Origin: Streptomyces sp. NBC_00286 | Lineage (GTDB): Bacteria; Actinomycetota; Actinomycetes; Streptomycetales; Streptomycetaceae | Length of the DNA: 64,000 nucleotides | Assembly (NCBI RefSeq): GCF_036173125.1 | Contig: NZ_CP108054.1 | Span: 5,084,001-5,148,000 of the forward strand | Reading direction: 5' to 3' | In this document: positions 8,250 to 17,736 of the stretch, piece after piece | How positions within the stretch are numbered: position 1 is the first letter of the stretch | Layout: each line of letters starts with the position of its first letter | The notes under the pieces: model-generated | Seen by the model: the letters and a program-made list of their open reading frames with translations, nothing else | What the model was told of the DNA's origin: nothing | Database searches by the model: none | Program-made: the position numbers and the translations under genes

Positions 8250-8331
8250 ACGCCCGACGCTACCCGACCCGCCCACCACCTGCGCCCGGGGCACCGTGTA
8301 CCCCAGTGAGGCCGGCCGACAGCCGGTGAAA

Positions 8332-9339
8332 CTAGCCGAGCAAGCCCGCCAGCTCCGCCTCGCGCTCGCTCAGCTGCGTCAGCAACTGCTCGGCGATCTC
8401 CTCCAGCAGCCGGTCGGGGTCCTCCGGGGCGAGCTTGAGCATCGCGCCGATCGCGCTCTCCTCCAGGTCACGGGCCACAACGCTGAGCAGTTCCTTGCGC
8501 TCGGCGAGCCACTCGAGGCGGGCGTACAGCTCCTCGGCGCGGCTCGGGCGCCATTCCTTGGGTACGGGCCCGGCTGCCCATTCCTCGGACAGCTCCTGGA
8601 GCAGGGCCTCGTCCCCGCGGGCGTACGCGGCGTTGACCCGGGCGATGAACTCGTCCCGCCGCCGGCGCTCGGCATCGTCCTGCGCCAGATCGGGGTGCGC
8701 CTTGCGGACCAGTTCGCGGTAGAGCTTGCGGGCCTCGTCGCTCGGGCGCACGCGCTGCGGTGACCGAACCGGCTGCTCGGTCAGCATGGCCGAGGCCTCC
8801 GGGGACAGCCCGTCCGAGTCGAGCCAACCGTGGAACAGCTCCTCGACCCCCGGCATCGGCATGACCCTGGCCCGCGCCTCCTGCGCCTTGCGCATGTCCT
8901 CCGGGTCGCCGGTGCGGGCTGCCCGGGCCTCGGCGATCTGCGCGTCCAGTTCGTCGAGCCTCGCGTACATCGGCCCGAGCTTCTGGTGGTGCAACCGAGA
9001 GAAGTTCTCCACCTCGACGCGGAAGGTCTCCACCGCGATCTCGTACTCGATCAACGCCTGCTCAGCGGCACGCACGGCCCGCTCCAGCCGCTCCTCGGGC
9101 CGCACCTGCTCCTCACCGGAAGCCTCGTCGGCGGAATCCCCGCTCATGGAATCCTTCGCGGCAGAATCCCCGCTCGTGGACTGCTGATCCGCGGAATCCC
9201 CACTCGTAGACCGCTCGTCGGCGGAACCCTCACCAGCCGATCCCTCGCCCCCAGCCGACGGAACATCATCCGCCCACGGCCCCGGGGCCCCCTCCTCAAC
9301 AGGCGGCTCGGACTGCGACTGCTCAGCTTCCGGCGTCAT
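8332..9339 (-). CDS. Large actinobacterial J-domain protein
   Basis: A 335-aa protein with a J-domain signature near residues 208-250: the HPD tripeptide in KAHPDLAQ with flanking helices (KLYRELVR, FIARVNAAYARG). This is the part that stimulates DnaK ATPase. About 75 N-terminal residues are acidic and Ser-rich and include a decapeptide repeat, followed by a long charged coiled-coil region. It lacks the Gly/Phe and zinc domains of DnaJ. The ATG at 9339 is preferred to GTG at 9342. No DnaK or GrpE gene is nearby, so its client is unknown. Confidence 0.75.
   Translation of the reverse strand: MTPEAEQSQSEPPVEEGAPGPWADDVPSAGGEGSAGEGSADERSTSGDSADQQSTSGDSAAKDSMSGDSADEASGEEQVRPEERLERAVRAAEQALIEYEIAVETFRVEVENFSRLHHQKLGPMYARLDELDAQIAEARAARTGDPEDMRKAQEARARVMPMPGVEELFHGWLDSDGLSPEASAMLTEQPVRSPQRVRPSDEARKLYRELVRKAHPDLAQDDAERRRRDEFIARVNAAYARGDEALLQELSEEWAAGPVPKEWRPSRAEELYARLEWLAERKELLSVVARDLEESAIGAMLKLAPEDPDRLLEEIAEQLLTQLSEREAELAGLLG
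9120..9225 (-). repeat. Approximate 30-bp tandem repeat inside the J-domain gene
   Basis: It encodes three imperfect decapeptides: STSGDSADQQ, STSGDSAAKD and SMSGDSADEA. The array lies in the disordered acidic N-terminus and is likely to vary in copy number between strains. Confidence 0.7.
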
Positions 9340-9444
9340 CACCCACCCAGCCTAGGTCACGAGCCGCCCGCCGACCGGAGTACTTAGCTGGACAGGCCTC
9401 TCGGGGGGCTCCCCCTCCCCCCGCCCCCACCCCGCCCCTCCCCC

Positions 9445-10887
9445 TCAAACCCCCAACTCCCCCACAACCCTCCCCGCCTTCACAGCCCCCACCAACTCCG
9501 CATGGTCCGCCTCCGTGCGGTCCGCGTAAGCCACCGAGAAGGACGCGATCGCCTCGTCCAGTTCCTCGCTCTTGCCGCAGTAGCCCGCGATCAGGCGGGG
9601 ATCGGCGCTGTGGGCGTGCGCGCGGGCCAGCAGAGCGCCTGTCATCCGGGCGTAGTCGTCGATCTGGTCGGCGGCCAGGGCCGCCGGGTCCACGCTGCCC
9701 TTGCGGTTGCGGAACTGACGTACCTGGAAGGGCCGCCCGTCGACCGAGGTCCAGCCGAGCAGGATGTCGCTCACGACCTGCATGCGCTTCTGGCCGAGGA
9801 CGACACGGCGGCCCTCGTGCTCGACCTCCGGCACCGTCAGGCCCGCCGTCCTCAGGTGCGGCACCAGGGCGGAGGGGCGGGTCTCCTTCACCTGGAGGAC
9901 GAGAGGTTCGCCACGGTGGTCCAGCAGGAGCACCACGTACGAGCGCAGGCCCACGCTTCCCGTGCCTACCACGCGGAACGCGACGTCCTGCACCGCGTAC
10001 CGCGCGAGGAGCGGGAGGCGGTCCTCGGAGAGCGTGGTCAGGTACTCCTCCAGCGACGCCGCCACCCCGGCGGCCTCCGCGTCGGGTATGCGCCGCAGCA
10101 CCGGTGGCGCGTCGACGAAGCGGCGCCCGCCGCCCTCGACCGGCTCCGTCGACTTCGCGGCGAAGCGGCCACTGGTGTTGGCCCGCGCCTTCTCCGAGAC
10201 CCGTTCCAGGGTGCCCAGCAGGTCGTGGGCGTCGGTGTGCGAGACCAGTTCCTCGTCCGCGATGGCGTTCCAGGCGTCCAGGGCCGGGAGTTTGGCGAGC
10301 AGCCGCATGGTGCGCCGGTAAGAGCCGGTCGCGTAGTGCGCCGCCTTGCGGCAGGTGTCCTCGCCCGCTCCCGCCTCCCGGCCCGCGAGGACCAGCGAGG
10401 TCGCGAGCCGTTTGAGGTCCCATTCCCAGGGCCCGTACACGGTCTCGTCGAAGTCGTTCAGGTCGATGACGAGGCCGCCGCGCGCGTCCGCGTAGAGGCC
10501 GAAGTTCGCCGCGTGCGCGTCCCCGCAGATCTGCGCGCCGATGCCTGTCATGGGCGTACGCGCCAGGTCGTATGCCATGAGTCCGGCCGAGCCGCGCAGG
10601 AAGGCGAAGGGGCTGGCGGCCATTCGTCCGACCCGTATCGCCGTGAGCTCGGGGATGCGGCCGCGGTTGGACTCCTCGACGGCGGTCACGGCGCTCGGCC
10701 GGTCACCGTTCCCGTCCAGGGAGGCGTGCGCTGCCCTCGAGACCCGCTCCCGCAGGGCCTTGCCCTCTTCCTTGGGAGACCCCTGTGCCGGCCACTGCGC
10801 GAACCCGCGCACATCGGCGACTCTGGCCCGTCCCGTCTGCTCCGTCTGCTCAGCCCGTGCTGCCACCGCGCCACCGCTCTCGCTCAC
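9445..10887 (-). CDS. DUF2252 family protein (kinase-fold-like)
   Basis: A 480-aa DUF2252 protein. The segments AQICGDAHAANFGLYA and VIDLNDFDETVYGPWEWDL resemble the catalytic and metal loops of aminoglycoside-phosphotransferase-like folds and are the family hallmarks. The actual substrate is not established. The GTG at 10887 has GGGAGG nine bases upstream. It appears to be a single-gene unit between the J-domain gene and tRNA-Leu. The 3' end sits in a C-rich stretch at 9400-9460 without a clear terminator. Confidence 0.85.
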   Translation of the reverse strand: MSESGGAVAARAEQTEQTGRARVADVRGFAQWPAQGSPKEEGKALRERVSRAAHASLDGNGDRPSAVTAVEESNRGRIPELTAIRVGRMAASPFAFLRGSAGLMAYDLARTPMTGIGAQICGDAHAANFGLYADARGGLVIDLNDFDETVYGPWEWDLKRLATSLVLAGREAGAGEDTCRKAAHYATGSYRRTMRLLAKLPALDAWNAIADEELVSHTDAHDLLGTLERVSEKARANTSGRFAAKSTEPVEGGGRRFVDAPPVLRRIPDAEAAGVAASLEEYLTTLSEDRLPLLARYAVQDVAFRVVGTGSVGLRSYVVLLLDHRGEPLVLQVKETRPSALVPHLRTAGLTVPEVEHEGRRVVLGQKRMQVVSDILLGWTSVDGRPFQVRQFRNRKGSVDPAALAADQIDDYARMTGALLARAHAHSADPRLIAGYCGKSEELDEAIASFSVAYADRTEADHAELVGAVKAGRVVGELGV

Positions 10888-10961
10888 TTGGACCGCCTCC
10901 CCCGTGCACGAACATCAACTTGCCACGACGGTACCGCCGGGCGCCGATCCGTGTGAGGGCC

Positions 10962-10988
10962 TGTGGACAACCCCGCGCCTGTGGAAAA
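10962..10988 (-). promoter_or_regulatory. Two DnaA boxes upstream of the DUF2252 gene
   Basis: TGTGGACAA at 10962-10970 is a perfect DnaA box on the reverse strand. TGTGGAAAA at 10980-10988 is a one-mismatch copy in the same orientation, 18 bp away. Confidence 0.5.
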
Positions 10989-11092
10989 CTCCCAGGCCCG
11001 CCCTGTGATTGTCCTCACCCAAGACGCCCCGGCGCGATCCGGGGCGAGCCCGAGGCCACCCGGGCCCGCCCGGCCTGAACCCCGGACAACGC

Positions 11093-11126
11093 GAAAGCCC
11101 CGCAGGTCCAAGACCTGCGGGGCTTC
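11093..11126 (-). terminator. Terminator after tRNA-Leu
   Basis: A perfect stem of about 15 bp with a 3-base loop lies directly beyond the tRNA 3' end. There is no long U-run, as is usual in this GC range. Confidence 0.8.
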
Positions 11127-11131
11127 ATTTG

Positions 11132-11215
11132 TGCGCGAGGGGGGAGTTGAACCCCCACGCCCTTGCGGGCACTGGAACCTGAATCCAGCGCGTCTGCCTA
11201 TTCCGCCACCCGCGC
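11132..11215 (-). tRNA. tRNA-Leu (anticodon CAG)
   Basis: 84 nt with a 7-bp acceptor stem (GCGCGGG with CTCGCGC), an anticodon loop TTCAGGT between CTGGA and TCCAG, and a long variable arm (TGCCCGCAAGGGCG) as in class II tRNAs. The T-loop is GTTCAACTC. CCA is not encoded in full. It reads CUG codons. Confidence 0.97.
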
Positions 11216-11705
11216 ATTGGGTGTGTCGTCCGTCTCTCACCGAGGGGTGGGAGCGCCTGGCGACATGCAGAAGATTAGCACGCTGCCAAGGGTGGATTCA
11301 CATCCCTTTCCGGGGGCAGCAACGAGGCAGGGGCGGGGCGGCAGACCCCGGGATCACCTGCGCAGCCGCCCCTCACGGTGCCTTGTGCCCCATCGCTGCC
11401 ACCCGATACGTATCGGCCAGAACCTGTTCACGTATCAACCTCGTACCGGTCCCGGCCATCTCCCCAGGAGGCGGACAGGGACCACAGTCGGGTGCGGGAC
11501 ACTGTGGTGAAGCCACCTCTACGATCCTTCCCATGGGAGTGCCCAGGGGGAGTTCGAAGAGGAGCTCCGAAGGGAACTTCGGGAGGGGACTTCAGTGGGC
11601 GTCGACACCCGTCGACGGTGCCCACAGGGGGAACCAGCCGATTTCCCGGCGCGTGGATACGATCAGTAAGCAGTACCAGGACAGCGACGAAGGAGGAGGT
11701 GCCCC
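11216..11705. other. 490-bp intergenic region between tRNA-Leu and fhaA
   Basis: This holds the leftward tRNA-Leu promoter (a TAATCT -10 candidate reads leftward near 11273-11278) and the upstream region of the fhaA-pknB operon. It also contains the 14-bp palindrome at 11403-11416. No convincing open reading frame is present. Confidence 0.6.
11403..11416. promoter_or_regulatory. Perfect 14-bp palindrome CCGATACGTATCGG
   Basis: This is a self-complementary site 290 bp upstream of fhaA, the size and symmetry of a dimeric repressor operator. The half-site CGATAC recurs as a spaced inverted repeat upstream of pknB (17737-17755). The binding protein is unknown. Confidence 0.45.
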
Positions 11706-12560
11706 ATGGGAGTCCTGAAGAAGTTCGAGCAGCGTCTCGAAGGTCTGGTCAACGGCACCTTCGCCAAGGTGTTCAAGTCCGAGGTCCAGCCCGTCGAGAT
11801 CGCGGGAGCGCTGCAGCGCGAGTGCGACAACAACGCGACGATCTGGAACCGTGAGCGGACCGTCGTCCCCAACGACTTCATCGTGGAGCTGAGTACGCCG
11901 GACTTCGAGCGTCTCAGCCCCTACTCCGGCCAGCTCGGCGACGAGCTCGCCGGCATGGTGCGCGACTACGCGAAGCAGCAGCGCTACACCTTCATGGGCC
12001 CCATCAAGGTCCATCTGGAGAAGGCGGACGACCTCGACACCGGTCTGTACCGGGTACGCAGCCGTACGCTCGCCTCCTCCGCCAGCCAGCAGGCTCCGGA
12101 GCGCGCTCCCGCGGGAGGTCCGGCCGGCCGCCGCGAGGCCTACGGCTTCCCGCAGGCGGCCTCGCCTGCGGGCGCTCCGCCCATGCCGTCAGCGCCGCCG
12201 CCCGGTGGCCGTCCCGGCCCCGCGGCGCCGATGGCCCAGGGCCGTGGCGCGGCGGCTCCCGGCCCGCTGCCCGGTGCGCGCGTACGGCACTGGATCGAGA
12301 TCAACGGCACTCGCCATCAGATCTCCCGCCCGACGCTCGTGCTGGGCCGCAGCACCGACGCCGACGTGCGGATCGACGACCCCGGCGTCTCGCGCCGGCA
12401 CTGTGAGATCCGGACCGGAACGCCCTCGACGATCCAGGATCTCGGGTCCACCAACGGCATCGTGGTGGACGGGCAGCACACCACCCGCGCTACGCTCCGC
12501 GACGGCTCGCGGATCGTCGTGGGCAGCACCACCATCATTTACCGGCAAGCCGAAGGGTGA
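11706..12560 (+). CDS. fhaA: FhaA: DUF3662 plus FHA phosphopeptide-binding protein
   Basis: A 284-aa cytoplasmic protein. Residues 1-125 are the DUF3662 domain (KKFEQRLEGLVNGTFAKVFK onward), followed by a Pro/Gly/Ala linker and a C-terminal FHA domain (about 195-283) with the phosphothreonine-binding pattern GRS...SRRH and LGSTNG. In mycobacteria FhaA binds the phosphorylated MviN pseudokinase and restrains peptidoglycan synthesis. The start is preceded by GGAGGAGGTG. It is the first gene of the PknB operon. Its likely partner here is the pseudokinase at 56727-58487. Confidence 0.95.
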   Translation: MGVLKKFEQRLEGLVNGTFAKVFKSEVQPVEIAGALQRECDNNATIWNRERTVVPNDFIVELSTPDFERLSPYSGQLGDELAGMVRDYAKQQRYTFMGPIKVHLEKADDLDTGLYRVRSRTLASSASQQAPERAPAGGPAGRREAYGFPQAASPAGAPPMPSAPPPGGRPGPAAPMAQGRGAAAPGPLPGARVRHWIEINGTRHQISRPTLVLGRSTDADVRIDDPGVSRRHCEIRTGTPSTIQDLGSTNGIVVDGQHTTRATLRDGSRIVVGSTTIIYRQAEG

Positions 12561-12570
12561 AGCGGGGGCA

Positions 12571-13089
12571 ATGTCAGAGCTGACCCTCACGGTCATGCGG
12601 CTGGGTTTCCTGGCCGTACTGTGGCTGTTCGTGATCGTGGCCGTGCAGGTCATCCGCAGCGATCTGTTCGGAACGCGTGTCACACAGCGCGGCTCGCGCC
12701 GGGAGAGCGGACGGCCGCAAGCGGCCGCCCGGCGGCAGGACGCACCTCCGCAGCAGCGCCAGCAGGCGAGCGGCGGCGGCCGTCAACGCCGTGGCGCGCC
12801 CACCAAGCTCGTCGTCTCCGAGGGCATCCTCGAGGGAACGACGGTCGCGCTGCAGGGGCAGACCATCACGCTGGGGCGTGCGCACGACTCCACGATCGTC
12901 CTGGATGACGACTACGCCTCCAGCAGGCATGCCAGGATCTACCCGGACCGTGATGGCCAGTGGATCGTGGAGGACCTAGGGTCCACCAACGGTACGTATC
13001 TCGACCGGACCCGGCTGACGACCCCCACGCCGATTCCGCTGGGCGCGCCGATCCGCATCGGCAAGACCGTCATCGAGCTGCGGAAGTAG
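12571..13089 (+). CDS. fhaB: FhaB (FipA-type) FHA-domain membrane protein
   Basis: A 172-aa protein with one N-terminal membrane segment (LTVMRLGFLAVLWLFVIVAV, about 4-23), a basic linker, and a C-terminal FHA domain (GRAHDSTIVLDDDYASSRHA, then LGSTNGTYLDR) that binds phosphothreonine. Mycobacterial FhaB/FipA is a PknB-linked division and elongation factor. It lies 10 bp after fhaA. The ATG at 12571 is preceded by AGCGGGGGC. Confidence 0.93.
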   Translation: MSELTLTVMRLGFLAVLWLFVIVAVQVIRSDLFGTRVTQRGSRRESGRPQAAARRQDAPPQQRQQASGGGRQRRGAPTKLVVSEGILEGTTVALQGQTITLGRAHDSTIVLDDDYASSRHARIYPDRDGQWIVEDLGSTNGTYLDRTRLTTPTPIPLGAPIRIGKTVIELRK

Positions 13090-13173
13090 TACGACAATGA
13101 GCGAGCGGAGCGAGCACGCAGCGGCGGTCCCCTGGGCGGACCCCGGCGCGCTCCCGACCGGAGGGTGGGCACC

Positions 13174-14754
13174 GTGCGGATGTACCCGGAGCCGACGGGC
13201 GAGGTGCGCATGAGTCTGTCACTGCGCTTCGCCGCCGGATCGCACAAAGGCATGATCCGCGAGGGCAATGAGGACTCCGGTTATGCCGGTCCGCGCCTGC
13301 TCGCGATCGCCGACGGGATGGGCGGCCAGGCCGCCGGTGAGGTCGCCAGTTCCGAGGTGATCTCCACCATCGTCGCACTCGACGACGACGTGCCGGGTTC
13401 CGACATCCTGACCTCGCTGGGCACGGCCGTGCAGCGCGCCAACGACCAGCTTCGGCTGATGGTCGAGGAGGACCCCCAGCTCGAGGGCATGGGGACGACC
13501 CTCACGGCACTGCTGTGGACCGGGCAGCGGCTCGGTCTCGTGCATGTCGGCGACTCCCGTGCGTACCTGCTGCGGGACGGCGTGCTGACGCAGATCACCC
13601 AGGACCACACCTGGGTGCAGCGGCTCGTCGACGAGGGACGTATCACCGAGGACGAGGCCACCACGCACCCGCAGCGCTCGCTGCTGATGCGTGCGCTGGG
13701 CAGCGGCGACCATGTCGAGCCGGATCTGTCGATCCGTGAAGTCCGAGCAGGCGACCGGTACTTGATCTGCTCCGACGGTCTGTCGGGGGTGGTCAGCCAC
13801 CAGACGATGGAGGACACTCTCGCCAGCTACCAGGGCCCGCAGGAGACCGTGCAGCAGCTGATCGAGCTCGCGCTGCGCGGCGGCGGCCCGGACAACATCA
13901 CGGTGATCGTGGCCGACGTACTCGACATCGACGGTGGGGACACCCTCGCGGGGCAGATGTCCGACATCCCGGTCGTCGTGGGCGCGGTCGCCGAGAACCA
14001 GCAGCAGCAGTTGCACGACGACGGCACGATGCAGACGCCCGCGGGCCGCGCCTCCAGCCTCGGCCGTCCCGCGCCCTCGGGGGGCGGCGGCGAGTTCGGC
14101 CCGCCCGGCAGCGGCGACACGACGGGATACGTACCGACGGACGGCTTCGGCGACTACACCGAGGACGACTTCGTCAAGCCGCGCCGCGGACGCAAGTGGC
14201 TGAAGAGATCCCTCTACGGCGTGCTCGCGCTCGCCGTCATCGGCGGCGGGCTGTACGGCGGTTACCGCTGGACACAGACGCAGTACTACGTCGGCACCAA
14301 GGGCGAGCACGTCGCGCTGTACCGCGGTATCAGCCAGGATCTGGCCTGGGTTTCGCTGTCGAAGGTGGAAAAGGACCACCCCGAGATCGAACTCAAGTAC
14401 CTGCCGCCGTATCAGCAGAAGCAGGTCGAGGCCACGATCGCCGAGGGCGGCCTCAGCGACGCCAGGTCGAAAATCGAGGAGTTGGCCACGCAGGCGTCAG
14501 CTTGCAAGAAGGACGCCGAACGCAGGCAGGCCGAGAGCCGTAATAACTCTCAGACAGGTGAAGGCGAAGCAGGCGGCACCACGGGAACCACAAGGACGTC
14601 CGTGGCGTCGAAGGCGACACCATCACCGACCCAGAGCCCGACCTCGCAGGCATCACCGTCCGCCGACCCGTCCCCCACCGCACCCACTCCCACACCCGGT
14701 CCCAGCCTCTCGGAGGAAGAGCAGAAGCTGGTCTCGCTGTGCGGTAAGCAGTAA
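13174..14754 (+). CDS. pstP: PP2C-family Ser/Thr phosphatase PstP
   Basis: A 526-aa protein. The N-terminal PP2C phosphatase domain carries the metal and catalytic motifs GNEDSGYAG, IADGMGGQAAGE, GDSRAYLLRDG and GGPDNIT. One membrane helix at about 346-366 leads to an outside domain with a Ser/Thr/Pro-rich tail. It reverses phosphorylation by PknB and is the cognate phosphatase of the operon. The GTG at 13174 follows GGAGGG; GTG 13165, ATG 13180 and ATG 13210 are in-frame alternatives. The 84-bp gap from fhaB carries an AGCGAGCGGAGCGAGC motif of unknown role. Confidence 0.95.
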   Translation: MRMYPEPTGEVRMSLSLRFAAGSHKGMIREGNEDSGYAGPRLLAIADGMGGQAAGEVASSEVISTIVALDDDVPGSDILTSLGTAVQRANDQLRLMVEEDPQLEGMGTTLTALLWTGQRLGLVHVGDSRAYLLRDGVLTQITQDHTWVQRLVDEGRITEDEATTHPQRSLLMRALGSGDHVEPDLSIREVRAGDRYLICSDGLSGVVSHQTMEDTLASYQGPQETVQQLIELALRGGGPDNITVIVADVLDIDGGDTLAGQMSDIPVVVGAVAENQQQQLHDDGTMQTPAGRASSLGRPAPSGGGGEFGPPGSGDTTGYVPTDGFGDYTEDDFVKPRRGRKWLKRSLYGVLALAVIGGGLYGGYRWTQTQYYVGTKGEHVALYRGISQDLAWVSLSKVEKDHPEIELKYLPPYQQKQVEATIAEGGLSDARSKIEELATQASACKKDAERRQAESRNNSQTGEGEAGGTTGTTRTSVASKATPSPTQSPTSQASPSADPSPTAPTPTPGPSLSEEEQKLVSLCGKQ

Positions 14755-14786
14755 GCAACGCACGCTGTGAGAGGCCCCGTTACGCG

Positions 14787-16235
14787 ATGAGCAGTACTAC
14801 GAACCCATCGACGCACCATACGTCCACGATCGGCGCCATCGGTGCGCCCAGCCGGCGCAACACCGAGCTGGCGCTGCTGGTGTTCGCCGTCGTCATCCCG
14901 GTGTTCGCCTACGCCAATGTGGGCCTGGCCGTCAACGACCAGGTCCCCTCGGGCCTGCTCGGCTACGGCCTGGGGCTCGGCCTGCTCGCCGCGGTCGGCC
15001 ATCTCGTCGTACGGAAGTTCGCGCCGTATGCGGATCCGCTGATGCTGCCGCTGGCGACGCTCCTCAACGGACTCGGGCTGGTGATCATCTGGCGGCTCGA
15101 CCAGTCGGAGCGCTTGCAGGCGAGCAACACGTTCGTCGAGGCGGCCCCCCGCCAGCTGCTGTACTCCGCGATGGGGCTCGCCCTGTTCGCGGTGGTGATG
15201 ATCTTCCTCAAGGATCACCGCGTCCTTCAGCGCTACACCTACATCTCCATGGCCGGGGCCCTGTTCCTGCTGGTGCTGCCGCTGGTGCCGGGTCTCGGTT
15301 CAAACATCAACGGCGCCAGGATCTGGATCAGGATCCCCGGCCTCGGCAGCCTCCAGCCCGGCGAGTTCGCGAAGATCGCCCTCGCCGTCTTCTTCGCCGG
15401 GTACCTGATGGTGAAGCGGGACGCCCTCGCCCTCGCCAGCCGCCGTTTCCTGGGCCTGTACCTGCCGCGCGGCCGCGATCTCGGCCCGATTCTCGTCGTC
15501 TGGGCAATCTCGATCCTCATTCTGGTCTTCGAGACGGACCTCGGTACGTCGCTGCTGTTCTTCGGAATGTTCATCATCATGCTGTACGTCGCCACCGAGC
15601 GGACCAGCTGGATCGTCTTCGGTCTGCTGATGTCCGCAGTCGGTGCCGTCACCGTGGCGAGCTTCGAACCGCACATCCAGACGCGTGTGCAGGCCTGGCT
15701 CGACCCGATGCGCGAATACCAGCTCAGCCGCGCCGGGACCTACGACGGCGTCTTCCACTCCGAGCAGGCGATGCAGGCCCTCTGGGCCTTCGGCTCCGGC
15801 GGCACCCTCGGCACCGGCCTCGGCCAGGGCCAGTCCGACCTCATCGGCTTCGCCGCCAACTCCGACTTCATCCTCGCCACCTTCGGCGAGGAACTGGGCC
15901 TGGCCGGCGTCATGGCGATCCTGCTGATCTACGGCCTGATCGTGGAACGCGGCGTACGCACCGCCCTCGCCGCCCGCGACCCCTTCGGCAAGCTGCTCGC
16001 CGTCGGCCTCTCCGGCGCCTTCGCGCTCCAGGTCTTCGTGGTCGCCGGCGGCGTCATGGGCCTGATCCCGCTGACCGGTATGACTCTGCCGTTCGTCGCA
16101 TACGGCGGTTCATCGGTGATCGCCAACTGGGCACTGATCGGCATCCTGCTCCGGATCAGCGACACCGCACGCCGACCGGCGCCGTCGCCCGCCCCGAACC
16201 CCGACGCCGAGATGACCCAGGTGGTCCGACCGTGA
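14787..16235 (+). CDS. rodA: SEDS peptidoglycan glycosyltransferase (FtsW/RodA/SpoVE family)
   Basis: A 482-aa polytopic membrane protein of the SEDS family, which polymerises lipid II together with a class B PBP. Family signatures include the NGARIWIRIPG loop, the FETDLGTSLLFFGMF helix with its conserved acidic residue, and MTLPFVAYGGSS near the C-terminus. The Thr/Ser-rich N-terminus and Pro-rich C-terminal tail are cytoplasmic. It overlaps pbpA by 4 bp, as expected for a SEDS-PBP pair. RodA is the name by position in the conserved fhaAB-pstP-rodA-pbpA-pknB order; a sporulation-specific role is possible. Confidence 0.93.
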   Translation: MSSTTNPSTHHTSTIGAIGAPSRRNTELALLVFAVVIPVFAYANVGLAVNDQVPSGLLGYGLGLGLLAAVGHLVVRKFAPYADPLMLPLATLLNGLGLVIIWRLDQSERLQASNTFVEAAPRQLLYSAMGLALFAVVMIFLKDHRVLQRYTYISMAGALFLLVLPLVPGLGSNINGARIWIRIPGLGSLQPGEFAKIALAVFFAGYLMVKRDALALASRRFLGLYLPRGRDLGPILVVWAISILILVFETDLGTSLLFFGMFIIMLYVATERTSWIVFGLLMSAVGAVTVASFEPHIQTRVQAWLDPMREYQLSRAGTYDGVFHSEQAMQALWAFGSGGTLGTGLGQGQSDLIGFAANSDFILATFGEELGLAGVMAILLIYGLIVERGVRTALAARDPFGKLLAVGLSGAFALQVFVVAGGVMGLIPLTGMTLPFVAYGGSSVIANWALIGILLRISDTARRPAPSPAPNPDAEMTQVVRP

Positions 16236-17701
16236 ACAAACCCCTGCGCCGGATTGCGATCTTCTGCGGACTCCTGGTGATGGCGCTGCTGATCCGCGAC
16301 AACTGGCTCCAGTACGTCATGGCCGACGAACTGAGGACCAACAAAGAAAACCGCCGGGTGACCATCTCCCGCTACGCCCAGCCGCGCGGCGACATCATCG
16401 TCGACGGCAAGCCGATCACCGGCTCCACCGAGACCTCGAGCGGCGACTACAAGTGGAAGCGCACCTACAAGGACGGCGAGATGTGGGCCCCCGTCACGGG
16501 CTACGCCTCGCAGGCCTTCGGCGCGACGCAGCTGGAATCCATCGAGGACGGCATCCTCACCGGCAACGACGACCGGCTGTTCTTCCGCCGCACCCTCGAC
16601 ATGATCACCGGCAAGAAGCAGAAGGGCGGCAACGTCGTCACCACCCTCAGCGGCGCCGCCCAGAAGGCGGCCTTCGAGGGCCTCGGTGACAAGAAGGGCG
16701 CCGTCGCCGCCATCGACCCATCCACCGGTGCGATCCTGGCGCTCGCCTCAACGCCGTCGTACGACCCGTCGACGTTCGCCGGGAACTCCACGGACACCGA
16801 CACCAAGGCCTGGACCAAACTCCAGAAGAAGCAGAACCCCGACGACCCGATGCTCAACCGGGCGCTGCGCGAGACCTACCCGCCCGGCTCCACCTTCAAG
16901 GCGGTCACCGCGGCCGCGGCCCTGGAGCACGGCCTCGTCGAGGACCCCGACGCGAAGACCGATTCGCCGGACCCGTGGACCATGCCGGACACCACCACCG
17001 AGCTGCCGAACGAGGGCAACATCCCGTGTAAGGACGCGTCACTTCGCAACGCCCTGAAGTTCTCCTGCAACACCGTGTTCGGCAAGGTCGGCTCCGACCT
17101 CGGCAAGGACAAGATGCTGGAGACCGCCAAGAAGTTCGGCTTCAACGAGGAGCAGTTCGTACCGGTCCGCGCCAGCGCCTCCGTCTTCCCCACCGCCATG
17201 GACAGGCCGCAGACCGCGCTCAGTTCCATCGGCCAGTTCGACACCGCCACCACCCCGCTCCAAATGGCCATGGTGGCCTCGGCCATCGCCAACGACGGCA
17301 CCCTCATGAAGCCGTACATGGTCGACCGGCTGATGGGCCAGAACGTGGACGTCGTCGAGCAGACCGAACCGAAGGAGATGAGCAAGCCGCTCTCCCCGGA
17401 CAACGCCCAGAAACTCCAGTCGATGATGGAGACCGTCGTCGACGAGGGCACCGGCACCAAGGCGCAGATCCCGAACGTCAAGGTCGGCGGCAAGACCGGT
17501 ACCGCCCAGCACGGCGTCAAGAACGAGCTGGCGCCGTACGCCTGGTTCATCTCGTACGCGAAGGCCGACGACGGCAGCTCGCCTGTCGCCGTCGCCGTCG
17601 TCGTCGAGGACAGCCAGGCCGAACGTGACGACATCTCCGGCGGCGGTCTCGCCGCACCGATCGCGAAGGACGTGATGAAGGCAGTACTCGACAGCAAGTG
17701 A
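16232..17701 (+). CDS. pbpA: Class B penicillin-binding protein PbpA
   Basis: A 489-aa transpeptidase with an N-terminal membrane anchor (about 7-25) and an extracytoplasmic transpeptidase domain. The active-site motifs are STFK at 220-223, SCN at 278-280 and KTG at 421-423. It crosslinks peptidoglycan and is the partner of the SEDS protein encoded just upstream. The GTG at 16232 lies in the GTGA overlap. About 170 bp separate it from pknB, which may have its own promoter. Confidence 0.95.
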   Translation: MNKPLRRIAIFCGLLVMALLIRDNWLQYVMADELRTNKENRRVTISRYAQPRGDIIVDGKPITGSTETSSGDYKWKRTYKDGEMWAPVTGYASQAFGATQLESIEDGILTGNDDRLFFRRTLDMITGKKQKGGNVVTTLSGAAQKAAFEGLGDKKGAVAAIDPSTGAILALASTPSYDPSTFAGNSTDTDTKAWTKLQKKQNPDDPMLNRALRETYPPGSTFKAVTAAAALEHGLVEDPDAKTDSPDPWTMPDTTTELPNEGNIPCKDASLRNALKFSCNTVFGKVGSDLGKDKMLETAKKFGFNEEQFVPVRASASVFPTAMDRPQTALSSIGQFDTATTPLQMAMVASAIANDGTLMKPYMVDRLMGQNVDVVEQTEPKEMSKPLSPDNAQKLQSMMETVVDEGTGTKAQIPNVKVGGKTGTAQHGVKNELAPYAWFISYAKADDGSSPVAVAVVVEDSQAERDDISGGGLAAPIAKDVMKAVLDSK

Positions 17702-17736
17702 CCCCGCTCACGTCCCCTTCACATCGGTGCACGTTG

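Noticed and set aside
13095..13130. AGCGAGCGGAGCGAGC motif between fhaB and pstP
   Set aside because: A low-complexity motif often seen in Streptomyces gaps; no function could be supported.
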